Shown: positions 36,170-43,841 of the stretch, one piece after another
Layout of the letters: every line of letters begins with the position of its first letter
Position numbering within the stretch: the first letter of the stretch is position 1
Assembly (NCBI RefSeq): GCF_014642915.1
Contig: NZ_BMJE01000003.1
Span: 248,001-312,000 of the forward strand
DNA length: 64,000 nucleotides
Reading direction: 5' to 3'
Origin: Flavobacterium suaedae
GTDB taxonomy: Bacteria; Bacteroidota; Bacteroidia; Flavobacteriales; Flavobacteriaceae
Notes under the pieces: model-generated
What the model was told of the DNA's origin: nothing
Database searches by the model: none
Seen by the model: the letters and a program-made list of their open reading frames with translations, nothing else
Program-made: the position numbers and the translations under genes

Positions 36170-37456
36170 TTAATATTTTAGCCACTTAAACAGCTCCTTG
36201 TATGTTGGTTTTTTACCATACATTAATATACCTATTCGGTATATTTTTGCAGCAAACCATACTACACCAAAGAAAGTAGCAAAAAGTATTACCATAGATA
36301 CTATTACCTCCCATAGCGGAACACCGAAAGGTATACGCATCATCATTACTATTGGCGAGGTTAACGGTATCATAGAAAACACTGTGGCTACTGTACCGTT
36401 AGGGTCGCTTATTACGGTAAAGAACCCTACATATACCCCAAGCATTAAAGGCATAATTATAGGCAGTAAAAATTGTTGTGAATCGGTTTCGCTGTCTACT
36501 GCTGCACCAATAGCTGCATATAATGAACTATACAGGAAGTAACCACCAATAAAGTAAATAATAAACGATATAAACATGGTCATTAAAGGTAGCTTCCACA
36601 GTTCGCTAATGTATAGCTGTATGCCTTCCATTGATTGTGCTACTTCTTCAGTTTGTGCTGTTGCTCCCATTTCTACATTGAATACAGAGCTAAGTATAGT
36701 GAAAAGTCCCAAGCCAAGTATCGTCCAGATAATAAACTGTAATATCCCGGCCATTGATGTGCCTATAATTTTACCCATCATTAACTGGAACGGTTTTACA
36801 GAGGATATTATAATTTCTATAATACGGTTTGTTTTTTCTTCTATAACACTGCGCATTACCATATTACCGTAAATAATAACAAACATCATTATCAGGTAAC
36901 CGAACAGCCCTCCAATAATAATTTTTATAATACTGCCTTCTTTATGGGTTTCTTCTCCTGAAAATTTACTTAAATAAATTTTAGAACGGGTCTTGGCTTC
37001 CTCTATTTTATCATAATCAAACCCCAGTTGCTTTAATTTATACTTAGTAATCTTTTCGTTAGCAACTTTCTCTATAGTCGACACAAACTCTAAATTGGGA
37101 GTATCGTTACTCAGATATTCTATTTTAGAATCAGCAAGTTGTGTAATGCTGTCAGTAACGGGTATGTATATTAACCCTGCATAATCTTCGGAAGCTATTT
37201 TTTTAGCTTCTTCCAAAGGCATTGCAGATAGGTCTACATATTTTGTATTGGCGTTATCTTTAAAATCATCTTTTAATAAATCAGCAGTATCATAAATAGC
37301 TATTTTATTTACTACATCTTTATTTACTCCTGCCAAGTATGCAACTAAAGCCCCCATGGCTACTATTAATAAAGGGCTTAAAAAAGTCATTACTATAAAC
37401 GACTTATTACGCACTTTGGAGTTAAATTCTCTTTTTATAATAAGGGAAAGACTCAT
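36170..37456 (-). CDS. ABC transporter permease (NatB/ABC-2 type)
   Basis: The 428-residue membrane protein has an N-terminal helix (SLIIKREFNSKVRNKSFIVM), a large periplasmic domain (residues ~50-180) and five or six C-terminal helices (IVIYGNMVMRSVIEEKTNRI, then GKIIGTSMAGILQFIIWTIL). NRIIEIIISSVKPFQLMMGK is the conserved ABC-2 core. This is the membrane subunit of the exporter encoded with the adjacent ATPase, like NatAB, which exports Na+ in Bacillus. The substrate here is unknown. It follows the ATPase gene by four bases. Confidence 0.9.
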   Translation of the reverse strand: MSLSLIIKREFNSKVRNKSFIVMTFLSPLLIVAMGALVAYLAGVNKDVVNKIAIYDTADLLKDDFKDNANTKYVDLSAMPLEEAKKIASEDYAGLIYIPVTDSITQLADSKIEYLSNDTPNLEFVSTIEKVANEKITKYKLKQLGFDYDKIEEAKTRSKIYLSKFSGEETHKEGSIIKIIIGGLFGYLIMMFVIIYGNMVMRSVIEEKTNRIIEIIISSVKPFQLMMGKIIGTSMAGILQFIIWTILGLGLFTILSSVFNVEMGATAQTEEVAQSMEGIQLYISELWKLPLMTMFISFIIYFIGGYFLYSSLYAAIGAAVDSETDSQQFLLPIIMPLMLGVYVGFFTVISDPNGTVATVFSMIPLTSPIVMMMRIPFGVPLWEVIVSMVILFATFFGVVWFAAKIYRIGILMYGKKPTYKELFKWLKY

Positions 37457-37460
37457 ACTT

Positions 37461-38390
37461 TTATATTTGGCTTACTGTTTTTATAAATATATCATTCACA
37501 CTTGGTATCTTCTCTACAAAGTAGGTTACATTACCGTGTTCCATAAGGTATTTTAATAGCTGAGATGAAGTGCCTGCCTGTGGTAAAGTAATTGAAAGTT
37601 TCAACTCATCATCCAGTGTTTTAAAATCTGTTTTTTCCGACTTATATTCCGTTGTGGCAATATTGGCTAAAAAACCTTGCAGATTAAACGGCACAATACC
37701 TACTTCAAAAGTATTGGTTCTGTACTCGCGCTTAACATCGTTAATTTTACCTTCAATAAGCTTATTTGACTTGTGTATTAAAGCAATATCATCACACAAC
37801 TCCTCTACACTTTCCATTCTGTGCGTTGAAAATATAATAGTAGCTCCTTTATCGCGAAGCTCTAAAATTTCATCTTTTATAAGGTTGGCATTTACAGGAT
37901 CGAAACCACTAAAAGGTTCATCAAAAATTAATAGTTTGGGTTGGTGTAATACGGTTACTACAAACTGTATTTTTTGCGCCATACCTTTACTTAGCTCCTG
38001 TATTTTTTTATTCCACCAGCCTTTTATCTCTAACTTTTCAAACCAGTATTCCAGTTGTTTTTTGGCTTCGGTTTTAGACAGTCCTTTTAATTGTGCTAAA
38101 TAAAGTGCCTGCTCCCCTACTTTCATACTTTTATATAAACCTCTTTCCTCAGGCATATAACCTATATGCCCTATATGGTCAGGGCTTAATTTTTCACCAT
38201 CCAACAAAATTTCGCCACTGTCCGGCATTGTTATTTGGTTAATAATACGAATAAGGGATGTTTTACCTGCACCATTAGGCCCCAGTAGCCCATATATGCT
38301 GCCTTTTGGTACTTTTAAAGAAACATTGTTAAGCGCAGTGTAGTCTCCGTACTGCTTAACAACGTTATTTACTTCTAATATATATTCCAT
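37461..38390 (-). CDS. ABC transporter ATP-binding protein (NatA type)
   Basis: The 309-residue ATPase has Walker A GPNGAGKTS, Q-loop region GYMPEERGLYKSM, signature LSKGMAQKIQF (SKG instead of SGG), Walker B LLIFDEPFSGFDPVNANLI and H-loop STHRME. About 70 residues after the ATPase core (YKSEKTDFKTLDDELKLSIT) form the DUF4162-like regulatory end of NatA ATPases. With the permease directly downstream it forms one exporter. No promoter of consensus type was found in the gap to dnaJ. Confidence 0.92.
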   Translation of the reverse strand: MEYILEVNNVVKQYGDYTALNNVSLKVPKGSIYGLLGPNGAGKTSLIRIINQITMPDSGEILLDGEKLSPDHIGHIGYMPEERGLYKSMKVGEQALYLAQLKGLSKTEAKKQLEYWFEKLEIKGWWNKKIQELSKGMAQKIQFVVTVLHQPKLLIFDEPFSGFDPVNANLIKDEILELRDKGATIIFSTHRMESVEELCDDIALIHKSNKLIEGKINDVKREYRTNTFEVGIVPFNLQGFLANIATTEYKSEKTDFKTLDDELKLSITLPQAGTSSQLLKYLMEHGNVTYFVEKIPSVNDIFIKTVSQI

Positions 38391-38465
38391 TTAAAATACT
38401 TAGTTGAGATGTGTAAAAGTAATGATTTATGAAGGTAACAAAATGATTTTTTTATATTTTAAAAA

Positions 38466-38500
38466 TAAAAAAACCCATCCTTACACGAATTAAGGATGGG
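38466..38500 (-). terminator. Intrinsic terminator after grpE-dnaJ
   Basis: A 10-bp perfect stem (CCCATCCTTA, 38474-38483, with 38491-38500) is followed on the minus strand by seven T. It lies about 70 bases after the dnaJ stop codon. Confidence 0.85.
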
Positions 38501-38524
38501 AAAAATTGCTATGAAAAAGAAAAA

Positions 38525-38544
38525 TCCACTAGTTAACTAGTGGA
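38525..38544. repeat. 20-base perfect palindrome
   Basis: A perfect self-complementary 20-base sequence with half-site TCCACTAGTT lies between the dnaJ stop and the grpE-dnaJ terminator. It has no T run of its own. It could be a transcript-stabilising 3' hairpin or a protein site. Confidence 0.4.
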
Positions 38545-38569
38545 CTCAAATATATAAATTTATCTTAAA

Positions 38570-39700
38570 TTAAGAAAACATATCCTTAACTTTTTCAAAA
38601 AAAGATTTATCTGATTTTTCAGGATGTGGAGCAAAGTTATCATCGTTTAATGAATCTTCAAAAAACTGACGTTGTTCTTTACTTAACGTTTTGGGAGTCC
38701 ACACATTAACGTGAACTAATAAGTCACCTTTACCATACCCCTCGATACTTGGTATACCTTTACCTTTTAATCGTAGTATCTTTCCGGATTGTATACCTTC
38801 TTCAAGCTTTATCCTTACTTTACCGCTTACTGTTTCTATTTCTTTAGAAACCCCAAGAGCAGCTTCAGGGAAGCTTATATATAAATCATAATGCAGGTTT
38901 TCACCCTCACGCTTTAGCGTTTTGTGTTCTACCTCTTCAATAGCTACAATAAGGTCTCCGGGAACGCTGTTACCGCCAGGAGCGTCGTTACCTTTTCCTG
39001 ATACTTTAAGTTGCATACCGTCTACCACTCCGGCAGGTATTTTTATAGAAACAGCATCATCTGTTAATATCATACCCTGAGCGTCTGCCTGTGGTGGCAC
39101 GCTATCAATTATTTGTCCTGAACCGCCACAAGTATGACAGGTAGAAGCTGTTTGCATTCTGCCAAGTATAGTATTGGTAACTTTCATTACCTGACCGCTA
39201 CCGTTACAAGTAGTACAGGTTTTATAGCTAACTCCAGGAGCTTTTACTTTTCGTTTTACCTTAATTTTCTTTTCTACTCCGTTAGTAATCTCTTCAAGAG
39301 TTAACTTTACTTTTATACGAAGGTTACTACCTTTCATTCTTCGCTGACCGCCTCCGCCGCCAAAACCGCTAAAGCCACCGCCAAAACCGCCACCGCCGAA
39401 AGCACTACCGAAAATATCTCCGAACTGGCTGAATATGTCATCCATATTCATACCACCGCCGCCAAAGCCGCCACCGCCTTCAAAGGCTGCATGACCATAT
39501 TGGTCATAACGTGCTTTTTTGTCAGGGTCACTCAGTACTTCATAGGCTTCTGCCGCAAGCTTAAAATTTTCTTCCGCAGTTGCATCACCCGGGTTTTTGT
39601 CAGGGTGAAATTCAATAGCTTTCTTACGGTAAGCTTTTTTTATTTGCTCGGGTGTAGCTCCTTTTTCCAGACCTAATATTTCGTAATAATCTTTCTTCAT
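38570..39700 (-). CDS. dnaJ: Molecular chaperone DnaJ
   Basis: The 376-residue Hsp40 stimulates DnaK ATPase and delivers substrates. It has the J domain (residues 1-68, HPD in IEFHPDKNPGD), a Gly/Phe-rich stretch (~75-120), a zinc-binding region and the C-terminal substrate-binding domains (IKVKRKVKAPG, later KIPAGVVDGMQLKVSGKGND). Only two CxxCxGxG motifs are present (CTTCNGSG and CHTCGGSG) instead of four, so one zinc site is predicted. That is the flavobacterial form. It follows grpE by 61 bases and shares its promoter. dnaK is not in the window. Confidence 0.95.
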   Translation of the reverse strand: MKKDYYEILGLEKGATPEQIKKAYRKKAIEFHPDKNPGDATAEENFKLAAEAYEVLSDPDKKARYDQYGHAAFEGGGGFGGGGMNMDDIFSQFGDIFGSAFGGGGFGGGFSGFGGGGGQRRMKGSNLRIKVKLTLEEITNGVEKKIKVKRKVKAPGVSYKTCTTCNGSGQVMKVTNTILGRMQTASTCHTCGGSGQIIDSVPPQADAQGMILTDDAVSIKIPAGVVDGMQLKVSGKGNDAPGGNSVPGDLIVAIEEVEHKTLKREGENLHYDLYISFPEAALGVSKEIETVSGKVRIKLEEGIQSGKILRLKGKGIPSIEGYGKGDLLVHVNVWTPKTLSKEQRQFFEDSLNDDNFAPHPEKSDKSFFEKVKDMFS

Positions 39701-39761
39701 GTCTTTTGTTTTCTGTGCTTAAACTTTTTCCTTTACTAATTAATCGATGAAAGTAACTGTA

Positions 39762-40346
39762 CTAGTTACCTACTACAACTTTAGGAAAACGTATTATTTT
39801 ATCGCCCAGTTTATATCCTTTTTCTATTACATCTACTATTTTACCCTTAAGCTCATCAGAAGGTGCAGGTATCTGCGTAATAGCTTCGGCAAAATCTGCA
39901 TTAAAATCGTCTCCTGCCTTTACCTCTACCAACTCAAGACCTTTTGAGTTTAAAGTGTCTCTAAATTTATTGTGTATTAATGCCACACCTTTATGCAATT
40001 CTTTATCCTCACTTTTAGCTATTTCTGCCAAAGCTCTGTCAAAATCATCCATAACAGGTAACATCGCTAATAAAACTTCCTGATTGGCCGTTTTAAAAAG
40101 CTCTATTCGCTCTTTAGATGTTCTTCTTTTATAATTTTCAAACTCAGCAAACAAGCGTAAAAATTTATCTTTTTCTTTCGCTAATTCTTCCTGAAGTTTT
40201 TCCTCTTGAGTTAATTCTTCTGCCTCTTCTACAGCTTCAGCATTTTCTTTAACTGTTTCATTTTCTTGTGCTTCTGCTGCTTCATTATCTTTTATAGTAG
40301 TTTCCTTATCTTTTATTTCCTGATTATCAGAATTCTTCTGGCTCAT
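39762..40346 (-). CDS. grpE: Nucleotide exchange factor GrpE
   Basis: GrpE releases ADP from DnaK. The ~194-residue protein has an acidic disordered N-terminus (residues 1-75, AAEAQENETVKENAEAVEEA), a long coiled-coil helix (KLQEELAKEKDKFLRLFAEF followed by ENYKRR) and the C-terminal beta wing (VIEKGYKLGDKIIRFPKVVV). I use the ATG at 40346 (MSQKNSDNQ); one at 40370 would add eight residues. It is the first gene of the grpE-dnaJ operon, downstream of up to three -7 boxes. Confidence 0.95.
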   Translation of the reverse strand: MSQKNSDNQEIKDKETTIKDNEAAEAQENETVKENAEAVEEAEELTQEEKLQEELAKEKDKFLRLFAEFENYKRRTSKERIELFKTANQEVLLAMLPVMDDFDRALAEIAKSEDKELHKGVALIHNKFRDTLNSKGLELVEVKAGDDFNADFAEAITQIPAPSDELKGKIVDVIEKGYKLGDKIIRFPKVVVGN

Positions 40347-40402
40347 ATTTTTGAATATTTTTTTCAACATTTACTAGTACAAAATTACCGCTAAGCGAAT
40401 TG

Positions 40403-40434
40403 CAAAAGTACTGCCAAAATTATAGTAATGCCAA
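40403..40434 (-). promoter_or_regulatory. Promoter of grpE-dnaJ
   Basis: On the minus strand TTG (40434-40432), a 21-base spacer and TACTTTTG (40410-40403) fit the consensus. Two more TAnnTTTG boxes (TAATTTTG at 40422-40415 and at 40387-40380) flank it without a matching TTG. Confidence 0.65.
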
Positions 40435-40516
40435 ATTGACACTGATATATTTATAAATTTGATTTTACTTATGCTCTATTAACCAAACATATAAACATAT
40501 CTGTTAAAAATATGGC

Positions 40517-40544
40517 ACAAAAAAAGAGGGCAATTGCCCTCTTT
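40517..40544 (-). terminator. Intrinsic terminator after the TIGR01777 gene
   Basis: A perfect self-complementary hairpin (arm AAAGAGGGCAA, 40523-40544) is followed on the minus strand by T residues. It lies 26 bases after the stop of the 40570-41475 gene. Confidence 0.88.
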
Positions 40545-40569
40545 CTGTATTTTTTATAGTATGCATAAG

Positions 40570-41475
40570 CTACAGTAACTCATGCTTTATAGCTTTTTCC
40601 AGTGATAAGTATTTAAACTGATACCCCTCGCCTATTATTTTTTTTGCGCTGACATTTTGACTGCTCAATAATATTTCATGCATTTGCCCCAATATTAACT
40701 GTAACATAAACTTAGGCACATTTGGCATAAAGTAAGGTCTGTTTAATATTTTAGCGATTTGTTGCATCATTTTATCGTTACTTACAGGGTATGGTGCTAC
40801 ACCATTATAAACCCCTTCTAAGCCATGCTGAAGAATATAATAGTATATACATGCTAAATCCCTGATATGAATCCAGGATTGTATTTGCTTACCACTACCC
40901 AAAGCAGCTCCTAATCCCATTTTTACAGGTTTAGCCATTTCAGCCAGTGCACCGCCGGAACCGGATAATACTATCCCTGTTCTGACTTTGGTTACTTTCA
41001 TATCTAATCTTTGAAACTGGTCTACGGCTTCTTCCCATTTCTTAACAACATTACCAAGAAATGAATTGTCTACAACCTCATCTTCTTCAGAATATACATT
41101 GGTAAGACTGTCAGGGTATATTCCTGTAGCCGATGCTGATATAAAATGCTGTATATCGTTTGCTGTGTTTTTTATTAAACTGAATAAAACGTTTGTAGAG
41201 AGTACCCTGCTTTCTAATATTTCCTGTTTATACGAAGTTGTCCACCGTTTAGAAACAGGCGCACCTGCTAAGTGTATTACTGCAATAACCTCATCAATAC
41301 AGCCCTCATCTATAATACCCTTTTCGGGGTTCCAAAAATAGCCTTGGTAATTTTGTTCTTTTTGTATTTTATTTTTCGAAGTTGTAAGATAATTTACACT
41401 TATACCATTTTTTAAAAGCAACGGCACCAGTTCACTACCCACGAGTCCAGTCGCTCCGGTAATTAATACTCTCAT
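40570..41475 (-). CDS. TIGR01777 family NAD(P)-dependent epimerase-like protein
   Basis: The 301-residue short-chain dehydrogenase-like protein has the nucleotide loop MRVLITGATGLVGSELVPLL and AVIHLAGAPVSKRWT, later FISASATGIYPD with the Ser and Tyr of the active site, and a C-terminal DUF1731-like part (ILNRPYFMPNVPKFMLQLIL followed by GQMHEILL). It corresponds to the E. coli YfcH / SulA-like TIGR01777 family. Plant relatives affect cell division or plastid functions, but the bacterial role is not established. It has its own terminator. Confidence 0.9.
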   Translation of the reverse strand: MRVLITGATGLVGSELVPLLLKNGISVNYLTTSKNKIQKEQNYQGYFWNPEKGIIDEGCIDEVIAVIHLAGAPVSKRWTTSYKQEILESRVLSTNVLFSLIKNTANDIQHFISASATGIYPDSLTNVYSEEDEVVDNSFLGNVVKKWEEAVDQFQRLDMKVTKVRTGIVLSGSGGALAEMAKPVKMGLGAALGSGKQIQSWIHIRDLACIYYYILQHGLEGVYNGVAPYPVSNDKMMQQIAKILNRPYFMPNVPKFMLQLILGQMHEILLSSQNVSAKKIIGEGYQFKYLSLEKAIKHELL

Positions 41476-41565
41476 GCCTAATTTTTTAGCAAATATACTG
41501 TTAGTATATCTAATTGAAAGTTAAACAAAAAGGGTTTAACTATAGTTTGTGATTTGTTTTAAACC

Positions 41566-42018
41566 TTATTTAATTTTGATACTCCACTCAAACTCAAACT
41601 CTGACACTTGGTCTCCTTTTTCATCTACTCCTGTAGAATTCATCCAAAACGTTTGTCCTTCTCCGGTACTTATTGCTTTTTCAATAGCCTCCTTAAGTAC
41701 ATGACCATCATTACAGGTAAAAGTAATTTGTCCTCGCGCTTTTTTACTAAAGTTGGATTTATTATTAGCAACCAGCATAGAAATCTTCTTTCCGCTTTTT
41801 TTTATCTGGTACATCACCAAAGCACCTGTAGTAAGTTCTGCTGCCATTGCTTGTACGGCAAAATACATAGAGTTAAAAGGGTTTTGATTAAACCATTTAT
41901 GTTTAACAGATGCAACACAGGTATTCTCTGAAATATTTTTTACTCTAACCCCACACCAGTATGCAGAGGGCAGTTTAAAAAACAAAAAAGTATTGAGTTT
42001 AGAAGGAGTAAATTCCAT
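41566..42018 (-). CDS. DUF4442 domain protein (hot-dog thioesterase-like)
   Basis: The 150-residue protein matches DUF4442, a hot-dog fold related to PaaI-like thioesterases: PSAYWCGVRVKNISENTCVA, then NQNPFNSMYFAVQAMAAELT and GALVMYQIKKSGKKISMLVA. The asparagine-rich FNSMY...AAELTTG segment is where acyl-CoA thioesterases have their active site. The substrate is unknown. I use the ATG at 42018 (MEFTPSKLN); 42069 would add a poorly conserved hydrophobic extension that runs into the divergent promoter region. No clear terminator follows. Confidence 0.85.
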   Translation of the reverse strand: MEFTPSKLNTFLFFKLPSAYWCGVRVKNISENTCVASVKHKWFNQNPFNSMYFAVQAMAAELTTGALVMYQIKKSGKKISMLVANNKSNFSKKARGQITFTCNDGHVLKEAIEKAISTGEGQTFWMNSTGVDEKGDQVSEFEFEWSIKIK

Positions 42019-42110
42019 GAAGCAATTGATTTTACTGCTAAGATAGTGATATATACTTAATAAAACCATACCTATACATTTGTTAATTTTTTGTTAAATT
42101 TAAGTACTTT

Positions 42111-42145
42111 GTATTGCATAATACCTGTTTTTAAAAATATATTTG
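42111..42145 (+). promoter_or_regulatory. Promoter of the PspC/head-GIN cluster with candidate operator
   Basis: TTG (42114-42116), a 21-base spacer and TATATTTG (42138-42145) match the consensus. An inverted repeat GTATT-N4-AATAC (42111-42124) covers the -33 element. PadR-type regulators bind short repeats of this kind, and a padR gene lies in the cluster, so it may be its operator (inference). Confidence 0.55.
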
Positions 42146-42176
42146 CATAGAATATTAATAGTTAATGTTATATACC

Positions 42177-42626
42177 ATGACAAGTAATAACGATAAAACA
42201 ACCTCTATACTATTACAGCTTAGTGTTTTAAGCCAGTATTTTATACCTCTTGGCAACATTGTATTTCCTGTTTTAATATGGAGTATTAAGAGAAAAGAGT
42301 CTAGTTTTGTAGATAAAAACGGAAAGCAAGTCATTAATTTCCAGCTCAGTCTTTTGCTTTACTGCTTGGTTATAGTACTTATAGCAATACCTATAATTTT
42401 ATATTCTGCATTTCATAACAACACTTTTATTATAGAAAATTGCGAGTGGATTGTAAAAGAATTTAACAGCGGGAGAATAACAGGTATTATAGCAACCGTA
42501 GTTGTATCGGTTATACTCTTTACCGTATTAAAAGTATTAGAATTTTGTCTGGTGCTATATGCTGCTGTAAAAAACAGTAACGGAGAAAGCTATAAATACC
42601 CTATAACTATAAATTTTATTAAATAA
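42177..42626 (+). CDS. DUF4870 domain membrane protein
   Basis: The 149-residue protein matches DUF4870: ATSILLQLSVLSQYF-like N-terminus (here TTSILLQLSVLSQYFIPLGN), then VFPVLIWSIKRKESSFVDKN and GKQVINFQLSLLLYCLVIVL, with three or four predicted membrane helices. Such proteins are often encoded next to PspC and PadR genes. I use the ATG at 42177; one at 42165 is also possible and lies 19 bases after the -7 box. It is the first gene of the envelope cluster that runs to 47223. Confidence 0.85.
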   Translation: MTSNNDKTTSILLQLSVLSQYFIPLGNIVFPVLIWSIKRKESSFVDKNGKQVINFQLSLLLYCLVIVLIAIPIILYSAFHNNTFIIENCEWIVKEFNSGRITGIIATVVVSVILFTVLKVLEFCLVLYAAVKNSNGESYKYPITINFIK

Positions 42627-42641
42627 TACACATATAAAAAA

Positions 42642-42677
42642 TCAATCATCAATCAATCATTTTCAATCATCAATCAA
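42642..42677 (+). repeat. 15-base direct repeat in the leader of the first DUF2807 gene
   Basis: TCAATCATCAATCAA occurs at 42642-42656 and again at 42663-42677, 21 bases apart, 12 bases before the ATG at 42690. The smaller unit ATCA/ATCAATC is repeated further within it. Purpose unknown. Confidence 0.5.
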
Positions 42678-42689
42678 AAAACGACAATT

Positions 42690-43436
42690 ATGAAAACAAT
42701 GTTATTTTTAGTAGCTACAGCACTAAGCAGTATAGTTGCTGTAGCTCAAAACTCAGAAAACAGAAATATAAAAGGCTTTAATGAACTGAAAGTACAACAA
42801 GGTATTGAGGTAATATACACTTATGGAGAAAAAGAATCTGTAAAAGTAGAAGCAAATAACACAGAGATTTTAAAAAATGTAGTGACCGAAAACAGAAAAG
42901 GAAAGTTAAACATTTACCTGAAAACAGATGAAGAAAAGTTATTTGCAGGTAAAAACAAAGTAACAGTATATATTACTGATAATGATACTAGAAGTATAGA
43001 AGCCATAACAGGGGCAACTATAAAAATTAGTAACCAAATAACAGTACCACAACTCTCTGTTATACTAAAAACAGGTGCTATATTTAAAGGAAAAATAAAT
43101 GCAACTGAAAAACTTACATTAAAAATAAATTCAGGGGCAGGTTTCCAAGGAGGAATTATCACTGATAAATTAATTACAGATGTTACCGGAGGAGGATTTG
43201 TAGAGTTAACAGGTCATGCCGAAAACAGTATAGTTTTTTGTAGCGGAGGTACATTAAATGCCGAAAAATTCACTACTGAAAAAGCAGACATTCGTGCAAA
43301 ACACCTTTCATCAGTAGGAATAGGTGTAAAACAATCATTAAGTGGAGAAACTGATCAATCATCTGCAATAGTATATTACGGCAAACCTATAAAGGTTGAA
43401 ACAAGTGATAACGTTAGTATGATAAAAAGAGATTAA
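42690..43436 (+). CDS. Head-GIN (DUF2807) secreted protein 1
   Basis: The 248-residue protein has signal peptide MKTMLFLVATALSSIVAVAQ and a single DUF2807 right-handed beta-solenoid domain (FNELKVQQGIEVIYTYGEKE, later TVYITDNDTRSIEAITGATI, GGGFVELTGHAENSIVFCSG). DUF2807 proteins are Bacteroidota envelope proteins whose role is not established. Two more family members lie 3-4 kb downstream in the same cluster. It follows DUF4870 and precedes padR. Confidence 0.88.
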   Translation: MKTMLFLVATALSSIVAVAQNSENRNIKGFNELKVQQGIEVIYTYGEKESVKVEANNTEILKNVVTENRKGKLNIYLKTDEEKLFAGKNKVTVYITDNDTRSIEAITGATIKISNQITVPQLSVILKTGAIFKGKINATEKLTLKINSGAGFQGGIITDKLITDVTGGGFVELTGHAENSIVFCSGGTLNAEKFTTEKADIRAKHLSSVGIGVKQSLSGETDQSSAIVYYGKPIKVETSDNVSMIKRD

Positions 43437-43505
43437 TAATATATAAATCAGTAAACATAGCCAATGTAACTGATATGATAAATGAAAGAAAGTAAACTAT
43501 AGCCT

Positions 43506-43841
43506 ATGAATATTGAGAACACAAAGGCACAAATGCGTAAAGGTGTGTTAGAGTTTTGCATCCTGTCGGTATTAAAAGAAAAGGACGCTTATACTTCCGA
43601 AATACTGGACACACTAAAAAGCGCTAAGCTACTGGTGGTAGAAGGTACTGTATACCCGCTGCTTACCCGGCTGAAAAATGGCGGGCTACTCAGTTACCGT
43701 TGGGAAGAATCTACCTCGGGACCACCAAGAAAATATTACAGCCTTACAGAACAAGGACAAGATTTTTTAAATGAACTAAACGAAACCTGGACGGAGTTAT
43801 CCGATGCAGTTAAAATAATAACCAGCCAAAAAACAAAGTAA
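43506..43841 (+). CDS. PadR family transcriptional regulator
   Basis: The 111-residue winged-helix protein fits PadR: KGVLEFCILSVLKEKDAYTS with EILDTLKSAKLLVVEGTVYP, then the wing RWEESTSGPPRKYYSLTEQG. PadR regulators respond to phenolics or other ligands and often repress themselves and neighbouring membrane genes. It overlaps the pspC gene by one base (TAATG), so both are coupled. A GTATT-N4-AATAC repeat at the cluster promoter is a possible target. Confidence 0.92.
   Translation: MNIENTKAQMRKGVLEFCILSVLKEKDAYTSEILDTLKSAKLLVVEGTVYPLLTRLKNGGLLSYRWEESTSGPPRKYYSLTEQGQDFLNELNETWTELSDAVKIITSQKTK

Noticed and set aside
37570..38103. Plus-strand open frame of 177 codons antisense to the NatA-type ATPase gene
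   Set aside because: It lies fully inside a clear ATPase gene on the other strand, and its translation is Ser/Leu/Ile-rich without any motif.
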